A stretch of 64,000 nt of DNA from Lutraria lutraria (GCA_964023205.1 OZ026845.1:3978001-4042000), one strand, 5' to 3'; counted from the first letter of the stretch, positions 50,626-62,247 are shown. A program made the numbers and translations. The notes: generated from the sequence alone by a model not told the origin.

Positions 50626-51005
50626 ATGGGGGGGAAGTAACAATTTTTGCAAGCTTTCTTAATACTCAAAAAGCAATTGAAATGAAATTTAGGGCTATTT
50701 CTACACTCAAAATGTTATTTTATATAAAGTCAACCCACTATTATAGTATTTTCATAAAGCATTTATAAATAGTTTCAGATGTTTGTTACAAACTTAAGGT
50801 GTCAAGTGTCTACTTACTTGTTTAGCTATTAATTTCCTGTGCTGTATATATGTACATTTGTTGGTATCAGATATCAATGTTTTATCCAGACATTCTTTAC
50901 AGTTTTTCTGTAGAGTGAGTGCACATGCATCTGTAATTAATATTAGTTCGTTATGTCCACATTCTATCTCCGAACATGAAGTAGGACTTTGGAGGAACAA
51001 AATGA

Positions 51006-51186
51006 TACAGTCAGACCTGTATTTGCAGCCACCTCTGTATAATGGCCACCCTGTGAATAAATGCCAGTCCTTTAAAAAATGTCATGGATTATTCAGAACA
51101 AAATGACCCCGAATACAGACATTCTATCAATAAAGGCTACATTATATATTTCCAAAGTGTAGCCTTTGTTCACCGGTATGACTGTA
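51006..51186. mobile_element. MITE family A, unit 2 copy
   Basis: Left end TACAGTCAGACCTGTA, right end CCGGTATGACTGTA, interior like the copy at 10435. It lies at the place matching the truncated copy at 34345 in unit 1. Confidence 0.75.
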
Positions 51187-51256
51187 TTTTGATATTTCAC
51201 AAAATATGAGTTCCATACATCTGAGTTCACTACAACCATGTTGTACTGTAATACCT

Positions 51257-51581
51257 TTAAAGCCCCATTAGCTTTTTGGATGTTAAAATTAAAGTAGGTC
51301 TTATTTTACCTAGAAAGATGTCTTATCAGTAAAAATGACTTTTATTTGCAATAAAAACATTCTAAAATTGTATTTTTTAATCACGGAGTACATATAGAAA
51401 TATAGCACAGTATTATTTTCAATGATATTGCAAAAAATAAGAAAAAGCATTTGACAACATTTCAAAGAGATGTTGCTGAAGAAAAGCATTATTAGAGCAA
51501 ATAATATACATTTCTTATATTTTACTATCATTTTACCTATTGTTCAGTATTACTAAATTCAAAAAGCTAATGGGCCTTTAA
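51257..51581. mobile_element. TTAA-flanked MITE
   Basis: TTAA at both ends, inverted termini AGCCCCATTAGCTTTTTG and, read inverted, AGGCCCATTAGCTTTTTG. The interior of about 280 bp is AT-rich and non-coding. It has no counterpart in units 1 or 3. Confidence 0.7.
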
Positions 51582-52842
51582 TATACTTAGATGTATATTA
51601 CTCTTACTTCATACTTTATTACTCAGATATGAGCTTAAAGCTTGCCAGAAAGTCTTCATGTTAGACCAACCATTCAGTTGAGAATATTTAATCACAGACA
51701 CTTAAACATTACCCCACCCACCACGGGGTAATATTTTTCAAAACAAGTGTCTGTGTATTCAATAAGGACATTTGTATACAATTGGTTGAAGTAACACAAA
51801 CAAGACAGCGCGCTCGACTTTTATAAGTCTTCAGTGTAATAAAATGCTTGATAGAGGAGAAAAATCTAAGTTAAAGGAGGACAGGGCTGGGTCAATAAAC
51901 AGTTTTACAGAGGTAATTAATAAAATCACAAAATTAACACCCAAACCAATTAATGTATTGGATCCTAACATCCATTTTTTCTGAAAATGGTGTGGACAGA
52001 TTTTGGAATTATTTACATTTCTATAGGCTACCATGAAAATATTTCATGAGGACACTTTAATTGTTAATTGCTCATTTTCGAATTAACATTGCCGTCTTAT
52101 TTGATGTCAGATTTCAAAGCGGTTTTTTGGTATTTTGTAGCGGAAATGTTAATCTAGCAGCAAGGGAAAATTCCCGATCGGAAAATCAGTAAGTGGGTTT
52201 CCCCTATTTCCTGAATGGGAAATCTGTAAAAATATATTACTAAATATAGTAACAGATTTCCCGTTCAGGAAATAAAATCACTAATATTGTACTAGTTTTA
52301 CTCAAAACACCAGGTGCATAAGAATACGTATCCTATCTTTAAACTGAATAACATATTAAACATAAAAGATATATCTAACTTTCTACCGTTCAGATTTTTA
52401 AAACAAATTCTAGTTATTTTTTAATTGAACACTGAAATTGCTAAAAAGCAATGTTTCCCGATTTGGAAACTTAGTTTCCCGATCGGGATATATATTCTAT
52501 GGCCTTAGGTGGGACATTTGTAAAGACGTGTGGAACGTATTTCAACCATTCCAAATGGCAAATTAATAAAAACTTGACTGAACAGCCCAAAGGAACATTT
52601 TTTATACAGTCAAAGCATTGAGAGTACTGTCAGGAGCGAAGTTTAAACATATTAGATAACTACAGTGTCATACTGCAAAGGTGAGTGACCATCAATACAT
52701 TATAAACAACGGTTATACTTATTTTAACACATAATGAGACAAATGTAAGCCAGTTCATCAATGTAGGATAGCTACCAGATGGATAAAAGATTGCACAAAT
52801 ATTAACATGAATTAACTTTGTGCTGCTTGATACTGTAGCAGA
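51582..52842. other. Right part of duplicated unit 2
   Basis: 51620-51960 matches 61690-61975 of unit 3 loosely ('gagcttaaag', 'ggttgaagtaacaca', 'acggggctgggt'-like words). A hairpin with 22-bp arms lies at 52206-52273 (ATTTCCTGAATGGGAAATC). The phrase 'tgagagtactgtcag' near 52620 matches 34997 in unit 1. No gene seen. Confidence 0.5.
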
Positions 52843-53289
52843 TTAACCATAAAGGAGACACGGGTCACTAGGTGCCGTAAGATTGTAAATCTGTTCAATT
52901 ACCATACATGTTCTCGCTGTATTTTTCATGTTATCGGGTGCAATGCCTTCAGTAAATGATAGCAGTACATTTTTAGTACATTCATTTGTATACCATTCTA
53001 AATTCATGTCATTCAGAGATTTTATATTTCTATTCATACATAATATCGTATAGCAATCAGTTAATAAATGTATGTTTTTCTCTTCTGATGACCCAAGTGC
53101 ATAGACAAGTGATGCTCTTTTATATTGTAACATAGTCGGCTTACATGTGTAATTAATTATCTTAATTATGCATGTATTTGGTAAACAGCCTTTTAATATA
53201 CTCATATATGGATCAATATAGCGTACTGACAAGACTAACTTAGACGAGACTAATAGTGAGTTTTGGTCATACATGTAGTATACATGCAT
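52843..53289 (-). CDS. Possible cysteine-containing protein or exon, unknown
   Basis: A 148-codon open frame with eight cysteines, for example KGCLPNTCIIKIINYTC and ECTKNVLLSF, and the C-terminal end APSDPCLLYG. The composition is protein-like and not repetitive, unlike most random frames here. I do not recognise it. There is no signal peptide at its start, so it would more likely be a last exon with its acceptor somewhere above 53220, or a relic. No matching frame was noticed in units 1 or 3. Confidence 0.3.
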   Translation of the reverse strand: MHVYYMYDQNSLLVSSKLVLSVRYIDPYMSILKGCLPNTCIIKIINYTCKPTMLQYKRASLVYALGSSEEKNIHLLTDCYTILCMNRNIKSLNDMNLEWYTNECTKNVLLSFTEGIAPDNMKNTARTCMVIEQIYNLTAPSDPCLLYG

Positions 53290-53464
53290 TTGTTGAATTG
53301 GAACTCATTCAAGTAAAAACTTGACATTTAAACAACCCCCATATTTGGCAGTACTTGGTGAGAAGATAAAAGAAATTTCTAGAACACTCTATGTTTAATG
53401 TTAATGTATGAAATGTTATTGGTTGATTTGACAGTTAGTTTATAGAAATATATAAACCGCTTGG

Positions 53465-56400
53465 ATTAGGTGACAAGCCTGGTCGTCGATAAGTTGGCGT
53501 GTTGTTGTCCAACATGGGACGTGAGTGCGTCAAAATTTACTATTCATTCATATGGGCCCAATAGATCTTGGCAGGTGAGACAGGGGTATAGCGCATAGGG
53601 CAGCCCAGGACAAGAACAATTTGGACATCGTACTTAAAAGTTTGATCACTATTTTGATGTCATCAATTTCAGGAACATAAAGCGTCAAGAGTTTCTGAGA
53701 ACAAACAGATAAACACTTTCAGTAATGGATTTCGTAGCTGATTTGCAGTGGAAGGATGAGTATTGCCAATACGGGAATCCCAAAGGGAAATTCATGGACA
53801 TTCCAGCAGACAAGTTAACATTAGATAGGGTAATTCAAACGTGTCGACATATTGAACACAAATGAAGACATACAGAAATTGGAAAGTCCATCAGTCAACG
53901 TGGCATGTACGGGCAAACGTGGTCAACGTGGGGTACAACAGAATTTTCCAGAAGTTGGTGCGTCGTTTTGTCATAAATGTTGTCGTGTTCATGCATTTAG
54001 GAACTGCCCGGCATTTCCTAAGAGTTGTGATACATGTGGACAAAATGGTCACTTCGAGGCGTCAAAGTTTTGTAGAGGTGGTGTGACAGCACGCACATGG
54101 ACGTGGTCAGTTCAGCGGTCGCATTAGGACCAGATGTGGACGTCGCAGAGGTGGTGTACTACGCAGAAGAAGATGAAAATTTGACCGGTATGTTCGAGCC
54201 ATATGCATCAACGCATTATGTATGAACAGCGAACGTCGGCAAAGAAAGAAGTACTCAGGGCTGGACAGCGAAAATGAAGATCCAAAACAAAGACCTATTT
54301 CTTGAGATAGATAGTGGTGCGCAATGTAAGTACATTCGCGGCAAGTTGCAAAGAAATTCAAGCCAGTATATCCAAGAAGAGTGGTGCACGTATAAACGGT
54401 ATATGTTGGAGCCATATAAAGGCATTACGGAAAATAACTTTGCAATGCGAGTATAGGGGCACCAGACAGAGTTCAACATACTATCAGTGCAAAGATATGG
54501 AAACGAAGCAACTAATCAACGACTTCTGTGACGTACTGTGAGATCAAATTGGTTGTTTGCCAGGGGGATATGAAATAAAAATCAGTCAGAAACACCCGTC
54601 GTAGATGCGCCTCGTCCTGTTTCAGTGGCAATACGGGATGAACTAAAAGAAAAATCTGGAGCAGTGTCGAATAATTGCAAAACAAACTGAGCCAATAGAA
54701 TGGGGGAACAGCATGGTGTCTGTAAGGAAAAAGAATATGGTAAGGTTCGCATAGGTATCGATCCGACTGATTTGAACAAAGCAATCATGCGTGAACACTA
54801 TCATATGAACACAATTGACGAAGTTGCAACAAGGTTGCATAGAAGCAAGTACATGTAATTAACAGCACTAGATGCGAACAAGGGTTATTACCAAGTGAAG
54901 ATTACCAAGTGACATTTTGAGTCATAGCAACACGTTAGAAGAACATAATAAGAGACAGTACTTGAAAAGACAAGAAGTATCAATCTGAAGCTAAACAAGG
55001 AGAAATGCGTGTTTGCGAAGCCTGAAGTTAACTATGTGGGTCATAAGTTAACAGGAGAGGGTTAAAACCGATAGATGATCGTAAAGCAGCAATACCGAAA
55101 ATGAAAGAGTCCGAAAACCACAGTGATTTACTAATAGTACTAGGAATGCTAGCATACGTTGCCAAGATTATACCAGATTTAAGTGAACTAATTGCTGCCC
55201 TGAGAGACCTGAATAAAAAAACAGTGCTAATGGATGCCAGCAGCAAGCGAGGCAACATTTAGTAAACAAAAGTGTTAAGGTAGTTCGATGTCTCAAAACC
55301 AGCTGGGTTAACTGTGGAAACATCAATGAGAGGCCTGGGTGCAGCAATGGTACAAAGCAATAGTGTTGTATCATACATATCTCGTGCGTTAACATCAGCT
55401 GAACAAAAGTATGCACAAATAGATATAGAGATGTTGGCAGTATACTGTAGTGTTCGGACGTGAACGGTTCCCCAAGTTACCGTATGGCTATACATCAATC
55501 ATAATCGAATCGGATAAAAGAACCTCTGGAGAATATTATGAAAAAAAGCCAATCCTTGCAGCAGCATTACGAATACAAAGAATAGTGTTAAAACTTCAGC
55601 CATACGAGTTTAAATTGGTTCACAGGAACGGAAAAGACATGAGTCTTGCAGACTGTCTTAGAAGAAAGCCATTGAGCGAAAGTGGGAAACAAACTATGGA
55701 TGACGAACTAATGGTTCTTGTTGCAGCAACACTGTCGTGCACACATCACGATAAAATTGTAAATGCAACGGCAAATGATGAACAAATACATATTGTGAAA
55801 GGTTGGCCAGAAGCACAAAATGAAATGAAGTACAAGATGAAGCCAAGCCATTTTTGGGAGTTCAGAGATGAATTGTCGGTCTACAACAGAGGCCAAAGTG
55901 TCAGCATACCAGTCAGTTTGAGATCAGAAACATTGAGGGCAATTCACAAAGCACATCTTGGAATTGGTAAAATATGAATGTTATTTGTTAGAATAACAAT
56001 TGGTCCAACACAAGGCTGAATTTGAGATAACAGCGACAATTTTGTGAAGACTTTTTTATTATTATTTTTGTCCTTAACAGTAAAACATTGAATTTGTCTA
56101 AACTTATGCAATATGACCCTATAACCGCTCATCAGAATAAAGACCTTTAGTGAAGAACATTTTTTCATTGTGTTATCATATGCTATGACCATGCAAAGTT
56201 TAAAAGATTTTTCATTAACCCTACATGTCTATGTGAAAAGAAACTGGAAACTGTACATAGCAAAACGCTTTAAATTAAAAACGGACTACACTTCACGGCG
56301 CATGACGGAAACTAGGCGATCACAAAAGCTCACCATGAGCACATTGTGCAGAATTTAGAGAATGAATAAACAATGATGAAATTTAAGTCAAATTCATAAT

Positions 56401-56624
56401 GTTTTCTTCATTTGTCTATAATATATTGTTACGGTAGGTCTTGTCCGTGTATTCCTTTGATTTAATAAAAGAAAGAAAAAGGAATGTCATGTATTGGTTT
56501 TGCAAGGGACATAGCTCGTATCGTCTTCTTGTATCAAGTTTGAATGCACCTGAATAGTTATCTGAACTTATCTGAGCGAGTCTATGAATAAAGTTACCCA
56601 ACAACAAGCGTTAAGTTCATTACA
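53465..56624 (+). mobile_element. Defective Ty3/Gypsy-type LTR retrotransposon, unit 3
   Basis: Sister of the unit 2 element, at the same genomic position: its 3' LTR (56485-56624) ends against AATCGACTGTAAAG as in unit 2. The 5' LTR and gag start are missing. Visible pieces are a gag zinc-knuckle pair (CHKCCRVHAFRNC and CDTCGQNGHFEASKFC, 53852-54127), a protease start with DSGA (near 54310), reverse-transcriptase pieces (54750-55260) and RNase H to pre-integrase (55450-55977). As in unit 2 the sequence leaves the coding region after IHKAHL, so both descend from one already truncated element. Many stops; inactive. Confidence 0.8.
56485..56624 (+). repeat. 3' LTR, unit 3 element
   Basis: 140 bp, TGTCATGTATTGG start and TTCATTACA end, closely matching the 3' LTR at 43321. 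Confidence 0.8.
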
Positions 56625-56887
56625 AATCGACTGTAAAGTTCGATGAACATGTACTACGTTACATGCTAGTCTGATCAAAGCGTTGCAACAACTTGCATGT
56701 GAGAATGTACTTAGTTCAGTCAATTACAAAGTTGAACGGAAGAGGATCTTTTGTCAGTATTCAAAATATTCGTTTTAAATGCTTACTGAGCTTCAATACT
56801 CATATTTCGATTACAAAGTAGCAATGATGGCAATGAATTGCACAGAGCTGCACCAGAATACAAACTAAGCAAATAGCAGTGTAGTAT

Positions 56888-56895
56888 CATAGATA
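56888..56895 (+). promoter_or_regulatory. Decayed TATA box of membrane-protein copy 3
   Basis: At the site matching TATAAATA in copies 1 and 2 this copy reads CATAGATA, with the flanks (gtagtat… …caagtg) unchanged. Promoter strength may be reduced. Confidence 0.5.
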
Positions 56896-56951
56896 CAAGT
56901 GAAGGATATTCAGTGTTTTAATTCAGTATTCGAATATAACGTTAAACAAGG

Positions 56952-57000
56952 ATGTAAACACCATTATATGGTCTTCAGTTGTTGTGATATTCATCATTAG
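56952..57000 (+). promoter_or_regulatory. Upstream ORFs in the 5' leader of copy 3
   Basis: Start-stop ATGTAA (56952-56957) and a second frame at 56968-57000 encoding MVFSCCDIHH, as in copy 2. Confidence 0.55.
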
Positions 57001-57039
57001 TGGTAAACTAAACTACATTTGGTGAATAATTCGTTAAAA

Positions 57040-59952
57040 ATGGAAAGGTTGAAATATGTGTGTTGTTTGTTATTTATGTTTTGTTCTATTTGTTGCAAAG
57101 AGACAGTGTCACAGACAAATGTAGATACGGCTCTGCCTGTGTCATTGAATGGAACAGGAAATAAAAGCCAATATGAACGTACGACTGAAAGCATTGCCAA
57201 CACGACTTGTAAACTGGTACCAACTGTTCAGGAAGTGTGTGATGAACTAGCTTTTCTGGCAAATGGTGATTATAAGCTCGTAAAACTTAACGTTAAAATT
57301 GAAGGGGCCAACACCACAGACAGGAGCATATATTCCTCTTCAATATATCAGCCGAGAAAATGGGTAATAACTACTAGTACGACTGGCAAGTCTATGCTGA
57401 TGTTACGCGAGTATTTTGAACCGATGTCCTTCTATACCCTTAGTTATGGTGTTGCCAACCTAGACATAGTTGTACAACAACAACCAGTTAACTGTCTGCA
57501 CAATATAAACATCAATCTAATAGAGTCTTTCCTGAGAGAGAACATTCTTAACAATTTTGGATATGAAACTGGATTAAGCGAGTCTGCCGAAATATGTAAC
57601 CAACACGTTGAAAGCAAAGGTATCGGTGTAGCAAAGCTTGTTTACGTTTGCTGTAAGAAAGAAAAGACCCCGAATGGAACACTACAGTGTGTGAAGAATA
57701 ATGAAACCATTTGGATACATGTATTGTTTATTTCATTATACCTTATTCAGGGATTTGTTGTGGCATTTTGTCCATTGATGCTCCCTGGTACACTCTTCAA
57801 AGCCAAGTCAGTGTTTCAAAAGTACGTGTTTAAAACACAACCTGAAAAACTACTTGTTTTGAATGTTAAAAAAGTGGAATCGACAAAACCTATTGGTGCC
57901 AACTTTGTGAAAACAAAACGCCATACCTTAACTTCTATGACCGGGTTCAGAAACAATCTTGCTGACATAAAGACAGGGAAAGTTTACACTATGTACGTTG
58001 ATGGATTGGATTTGTCGGTACTAGAAAGCACAATTATCGCAGACGGCTCGGCTCCCGTCGGGGTCGTTCAATTCATTTACCAATTCTTTATTCGCTGTGC
58101 ACTTCGGCAAGAAATCCAATCAGTCAGCGCTTGTTGTAATTCAAAACTCTTCAAATCAGTTTCGGCTCGCATCAACTTAAGATGGTACCAATGTCTTCAG
58201 GTTTTCATGATTTTCCTTAGTGTTCTCATCATCTTTTCACCTTGGATACATAGAGTTTGGTTTTATTACACATTCGAGGAGGATGTAATGCAACATAGGA
58301 TGACGTTATACAGTGTTCTTAACCTTACTGAACCGTTCAATACATTCATTGTTACATACCTAACCCCAATACACCCATTCTATATGGCAATTTACACAAT
58401 CTTAGGTCTCGATGTCATTTTCTACCTACCCCAACCAGACATTGTTAAACGGAAATTAAAGTTCACAATTAGAAAATGTTTCCGAGACATGCGTCAGAGT
58501 TCACGAATGGAAGCATGTGGCTACTTCATGTCAAAGATGCTATACCCTATGACCCGTTTTGGCATCGTTGGATGTTTGGTGGCGCCACTGTGGGTGATAA
58601 TATTGCCATGCTTTCTGCTAATTTTTGCTTTAGACGCGCTTCCAATTGCAAACTTGACACTTCGACTGTTTGCAAACTTCGTTTATTATACATTAAGACT
58701 GTTCAGTCCGCAGAAGGTTAACTTTGTGAGTAACCACGAAAATGGATTGTGGAAGCGTTGGATCAACAACAGACTGGCGGGCATTTTGGTAACTGATTTT
58801 CAAGAAGAGAACACTCGAATCAATCAGCTTGTTCATGCGTCATCACTGCTCATGAGTCTTGTGTCCATTGGGTGTGTTCTTGTTTTGGCGATTGATTGCT
58901 TAGCATTTTATGCGGAATGTGTCGTTTATGGACTTATTGGGTGTATTTTAACCCCTAGGGATACCATGAAATACGTGTCTTTATGTTTACTTATCATTGT
59001 ATATGCCATTGATAGTTTCAGTGGGGTTAGGGGAAGGTATGTTGCTTATGGTGAAGCAATTAATGCAAAGGTACAATCAATGATCGGTGACCGGCTAAAT
59101 GATGTAGCGGCACAAAACGCGGAGGAACAAGTAAATTCTGCATTTAGACTAGAAGAAGAAGAAAACATTGAACATATGTTCCTTGTTGCTGGTTCAGGGC
59201 GATATCTTAAATGGCGAGCACCACGTCTTGTCCTGTTCTTAGATAGTTCGGATATAACTTACATTCCTAAGTCATTCCTCATGCAAATGAGTCGGCTAAA
59301 ACACGCCATTTGTCCTGGACAAGTTCATCTCTTGTATCTGAAAGCTCTGCTCGACTTTTCACTGATTGTACTGTTCCTGATATTTGTCTTCATAGTAATA
59401 TTTGCTTTTGGACAAGCAGAGGATGTATCCTCCGGAACACAAGCAATAGCTGCACTTGGAACTGGTTTCTTGCCGCTAATTCTACGGAAGTTTCTCTTTC
59501 AGTCTCAGTCGGGCCCTAGTGTGGATACGGCAAACATGAAATGGAACTATATGTTCTTAGACGCCGTGAAAAAATACAAAGATCGCTGGAACTTTGAGGA
59601 TATACATGTTACTCGTATTGAAGAAGCAAAGCCAAAGGAGCTAATGCTGCCAAAAAAGGAACTGAGTACATGTGTCACAGATGTAACTGAAAATAATGAG
59701 GAAAACGAGGCTGATACAAGCTACCACAATGCAGATGATGACACAGCATGTGAAAATGACATGGCGTTACTTCCAACGTGTGTGGCATCGAAACTTGGTG
59801 TTGACTTAAAAGTTAAAATTGTGGAGCTTCCTAACGGAGAAAGAGATTTTGAGTTTTATGTCCCTGCTATTCGTGCAGCTGAATGTAAAGATGATGAACT
59901 GTTGAATGAAGATGATGTCCAGGAATATGAAGAGTCTGAGACAGTGGTTTAA
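57040..59952 (+). CDS. Multi-pass membrane protein of unknown family, copy 3
   Basis: Single-exon gene of 970 residues from ATG 57040; the open frame reaches back to a TTG at 57019, which is not a likely animal start. Same architecture as copies 1 and 2, including signal peptide, cysteine-containing ectodomain, about eight hydrophobic segments and the terminal SETVV. The ectodomain matches copy 1 best, while the segment around residues 420-464 differs from both others (LNLTEPFNTFIVTYLTPIHP against LNLTVPFNRFLVTYLSPVHP in copy 1), again followed by near identity. No frame break is seen. The TATA position is altered and the 3' UTR carries a small insertion at 60632. Confidence 0.93.
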   Translation: MERLKYVCCLLFMFCSICCKETVSQTNVDTALPVSLNGTGNKSQYERTTESIANTTCKLVPTVQEVCDELAFLANGDYKLVKLNVKIEGANTTDRSIYSSSIYQPRKWVITTSTTGKSMLMLREYFEPMSFYTLSYGVANLDIVVQQQPVNCLHNININLIESFLRENILNNFGYETGLSESAEICNQHVESKGIGVAKLVYVCCKKEKTPNGTLQCVKNNETIWIHVLFISLYLIQGFVVAFCPLMLPGTLFKAKSVFQKYVFKTQPEKLLVLNVKKVESTKPIGANFVKTKRHTLTSMTGFRNNLADIKTGKVYTMYVDGLDLSVLESTIIADGSAPVGVVQFIYQFFIRCALRQEIQSVSACCNSKLFKSVSARINLRWYQCLQVFMIFLSVLIIFSPWIHRVWFYYTFEEDVMQHRMTLYSVLNLTEPFNTFIVTYLTPIHPFYMAIYTILGLDVIFYLPQPDIVKRKLKFTIRKCFRDMRQSSRMEACGYFMSKMLYPMTRFGIVGCLVAPLWVIILPCFLLIFALDALPIANLTLRLFANFVYYTLRLFSPQKVNFVSNHENGLWKRWINNRLAGILVTDFQEENTRINQLVHASSLLMSLVSIGCVLVLAIDCLAFYAECVVYGLIGCILTPRDTMKYVSLCLLIIVYAIDSFSGVRGRYVAYGEAINAKVQSMIGDRLNDVAAQNAEEQVNSAFRLEEEENIEHMFLVAGSGRYLKWRAPRLVLFLDSSDITYIPKSFLMQMSRLKHAICPGQVHLLYLKALLDFSLIVLFLIFVFIVIFAFGQAEDVSSGTQAIAALGTGFLPLILRKFLFQSQSGPSVDTANMKWNYMFLDAVKKYKDRWNFEDIHVTRIEEAKPKELMLPKKELSTCVTDVTENNEENEADTSYHNADDDTACENDMALLPTCVASKLGVDLKVKIVELPNGERDFEFYVPAIRAAECKDDELLNEDDVQEYEESETVV

Positions 59953-60631
59953 TGTAATTATCATGGTTTCACAAAACTAGTAACAGACGTTCAAATAAAG
60001 TTGAAACATAAACAAAATATAAACGTGACACTTAATATATTTCTGTGTAACTACTTGTCAAAGCAAGTCAGTGGTATGTATTATAAAGCTTAAGTATTGT
60101 GCACTTCTCAGATGTAGTAAATGCCGCGAACTCTTTAAGGCCTAAATAGATGTTTGTTACTGGTTAACCAGACCTACCCTATTTCCCTTCACCGCAACCC
60201 TAGACTTTTTATTGTGCCTCAGGTACAGTACACACACTTTCTCTACTTTCCACATGCTTTCAAAAGCAAAAAAGACCCGACGTATCTACTCTGTATTCTT
60301 CATGAGCATGTAACCAGAAACAAACATATTTTTGATCTACAAATATATTAAAAGCTGAAGTAATTGCTTAACAGACAACCCTAAAAATGTTTAAAGTGTT
60401 TATGCTAAGTATCGTTTCAAAACATAAATACTGTCATTTTCCTTTTATAGATACATTGGATATGCGTCATGCAATGATCGCTATAGGTCATCCTATAGTT
60501 TATTGCCAGTGTTAGTGAAATGATTTATGTTTAAAGCTTATACGTTATTGCTTTTTTATTTTGCTGTATAAATAGAACCTTGTCATACTTTCTGTCAACT
60601 ACAACTAACCCATCCAAGTTCATCCCATGAT

Positions 60632-60850
60632 GTGGCTGTAATACCACCTTTTGGAAAGCGTGATTTGGCCAATTTTTAGTCTGGACGCAGGCCTTAGTGG
60701 CGAAACGAGACGCACGAATCATATTTATTTATATTTTGTTCTTAAATGAGATGGGTGACTCACTGCTTAAAATATGGAGTGATGTGGGACTCAGCAGAAA
60801 AAAGTGAAAGGGACGCGTCCGACTTGTAGGGAGGGGATATTATAGCCCCA
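60632..60850. mobile_element. Small MITE in the 3' UTR of copy 3
   Basis: Absent from the matching place in copies 1 and 2, where 'ccatgatctgtttg' is uninterrupted. The insert starts GTGGCTGTAATACC and ends, read inverted, TGGGGCTATAATATCC, so the termini are roughly inverted. ATGAT flanks both sides (60627-60631 and 60851-60855), a likely target duplication. It lies before the conserved poly(A) signal, so it would lengthen the transcript. Confidence 0.7.
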
Positions 60851-60897
60851 ATGATCTGTTTGTATTTAAAGCATTAAAAATGCTATTTTAACAAATG

Positions 60898-60903
60898 AAT
60901 AAA
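60898..60903 (+). promoter_or_regulatory. Conserved poly(A) signal, copy 3
   Basis: AATAAA in 'aacaaatgaataaagtgat', shifted about 220 bp further from the stop codon by the inserted MITE. Confidence 0.55.
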
Positions 60904-61574
60904 GTGATTCAAAACACTGAGGGGCTAAATTTTCTAAGTTCAGTATTACAATGAATTCCCCGAGGGACCTTAATAATTACTTCATTAAAACCGTATTTCA
61001 CTATACATGTATCCTAATAATTATGAAATAAAGGGTGTGTTTGGATTACAAAGATAAATACTTCTCAGCATCTGAGTATTCACTATTTCTGAATTAACTC
61101 AGTTTAAATGCATTTTCATTATCATTTATTAACTAACATAATACACGTTGTAAATAGGAAACAGTAGCAATTTTTGTAAGCTTTCCTCATTCTCAAAATA
61201 CATAGACAATTGAAATTAAATTTATGGCCATTCCTACATTCATAATATTATTTTGTATAGAGTCAACTTGTTATTAGAGTAATGTCATGACATATTTATG
61301 AATAGTTTCAGATGTTTGTTACATATTTAAGGTGTCAAGTGTCTAATTCCTTGATTAGCCATCAATTTCCTGTGTTGTATGTATAGCATGTATATCTGAT
61401 GGTGCTTTATACTTTTTTCTGTACAGATTCTCTGTAGTGTGCTATAGCATGAATTTCTCAATACAGTAGCACATGGTTATAGTGAATTCCTGTGTGACCT
61501 GAGTTATTATCTACATTTCACCATCTCTGAATATTGAGATTATATAGGTAAGACTTTGAAGGGAACAAAGTAAT

Positions 61575-61695
61575 TACAGTCCAACCTGTGCACGTGTTTG
61601 CGATCACCCTGTGAATAAAGGCCATTCTTTTAAAAAACCATCATTCATTATTCAGAACAAGATCTCTGAATAAAGGTCACTTGTCAATAAAATTA
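61575..61695. mobile_element. MITE family A, truncated copy in unit 3
   Basis: Left end TACAGTCCAACCTGTG and the interior 'tgaataaaggccattctttt' are kept; the right end is lost. It corresponds in position to the copies at 34345 and 51006. Confidence 0.65.
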
Positions 61696-62247
61696 TGACT
61701 CAACTATGAGCTTAAAGTTTGCTAGGAAGTTTTAATGAAAGACGATAAAAATTCAGTTGAGATGATCAAGGAAATTAAATACATTTTGTGTACGATTCGT
61801 TGAAGTAACACAATTAAACTCATGTCTGACAATATAATTTCTTAAATATCAAACTTGTAGGACGGGGCTGGGTAAAGAAGCCTTAACTAATACAAAAAAG
61901 AACTCCTAGAAATAACCACATACAAAAGTCCTACCCTCTCCAAAAGACTGTTAGATCCAATACCTACCCAAAACACAGTACATATAAAACATGGGGGACA
62001 AAACACCATTTCCCAGTTTCTGACTAGTAATCACTAGCATCATGAGCCCCTTACTACTTTGAGTTAGACCCAGAACCAAATTATATGTGCGATGAAGCTG
62101 TGTGACTAGCTTAAGGTACTAGGATCTAAACTCCCAAAATTATTATCTCAAAATAGAATGGACATATTATGAATGTTTATTTTGAAGGTTTCCATCACAG
62201 AAAATGAGTTTTCAAAACAATGGTATTCTGATGAGTTATTTTCCCTT

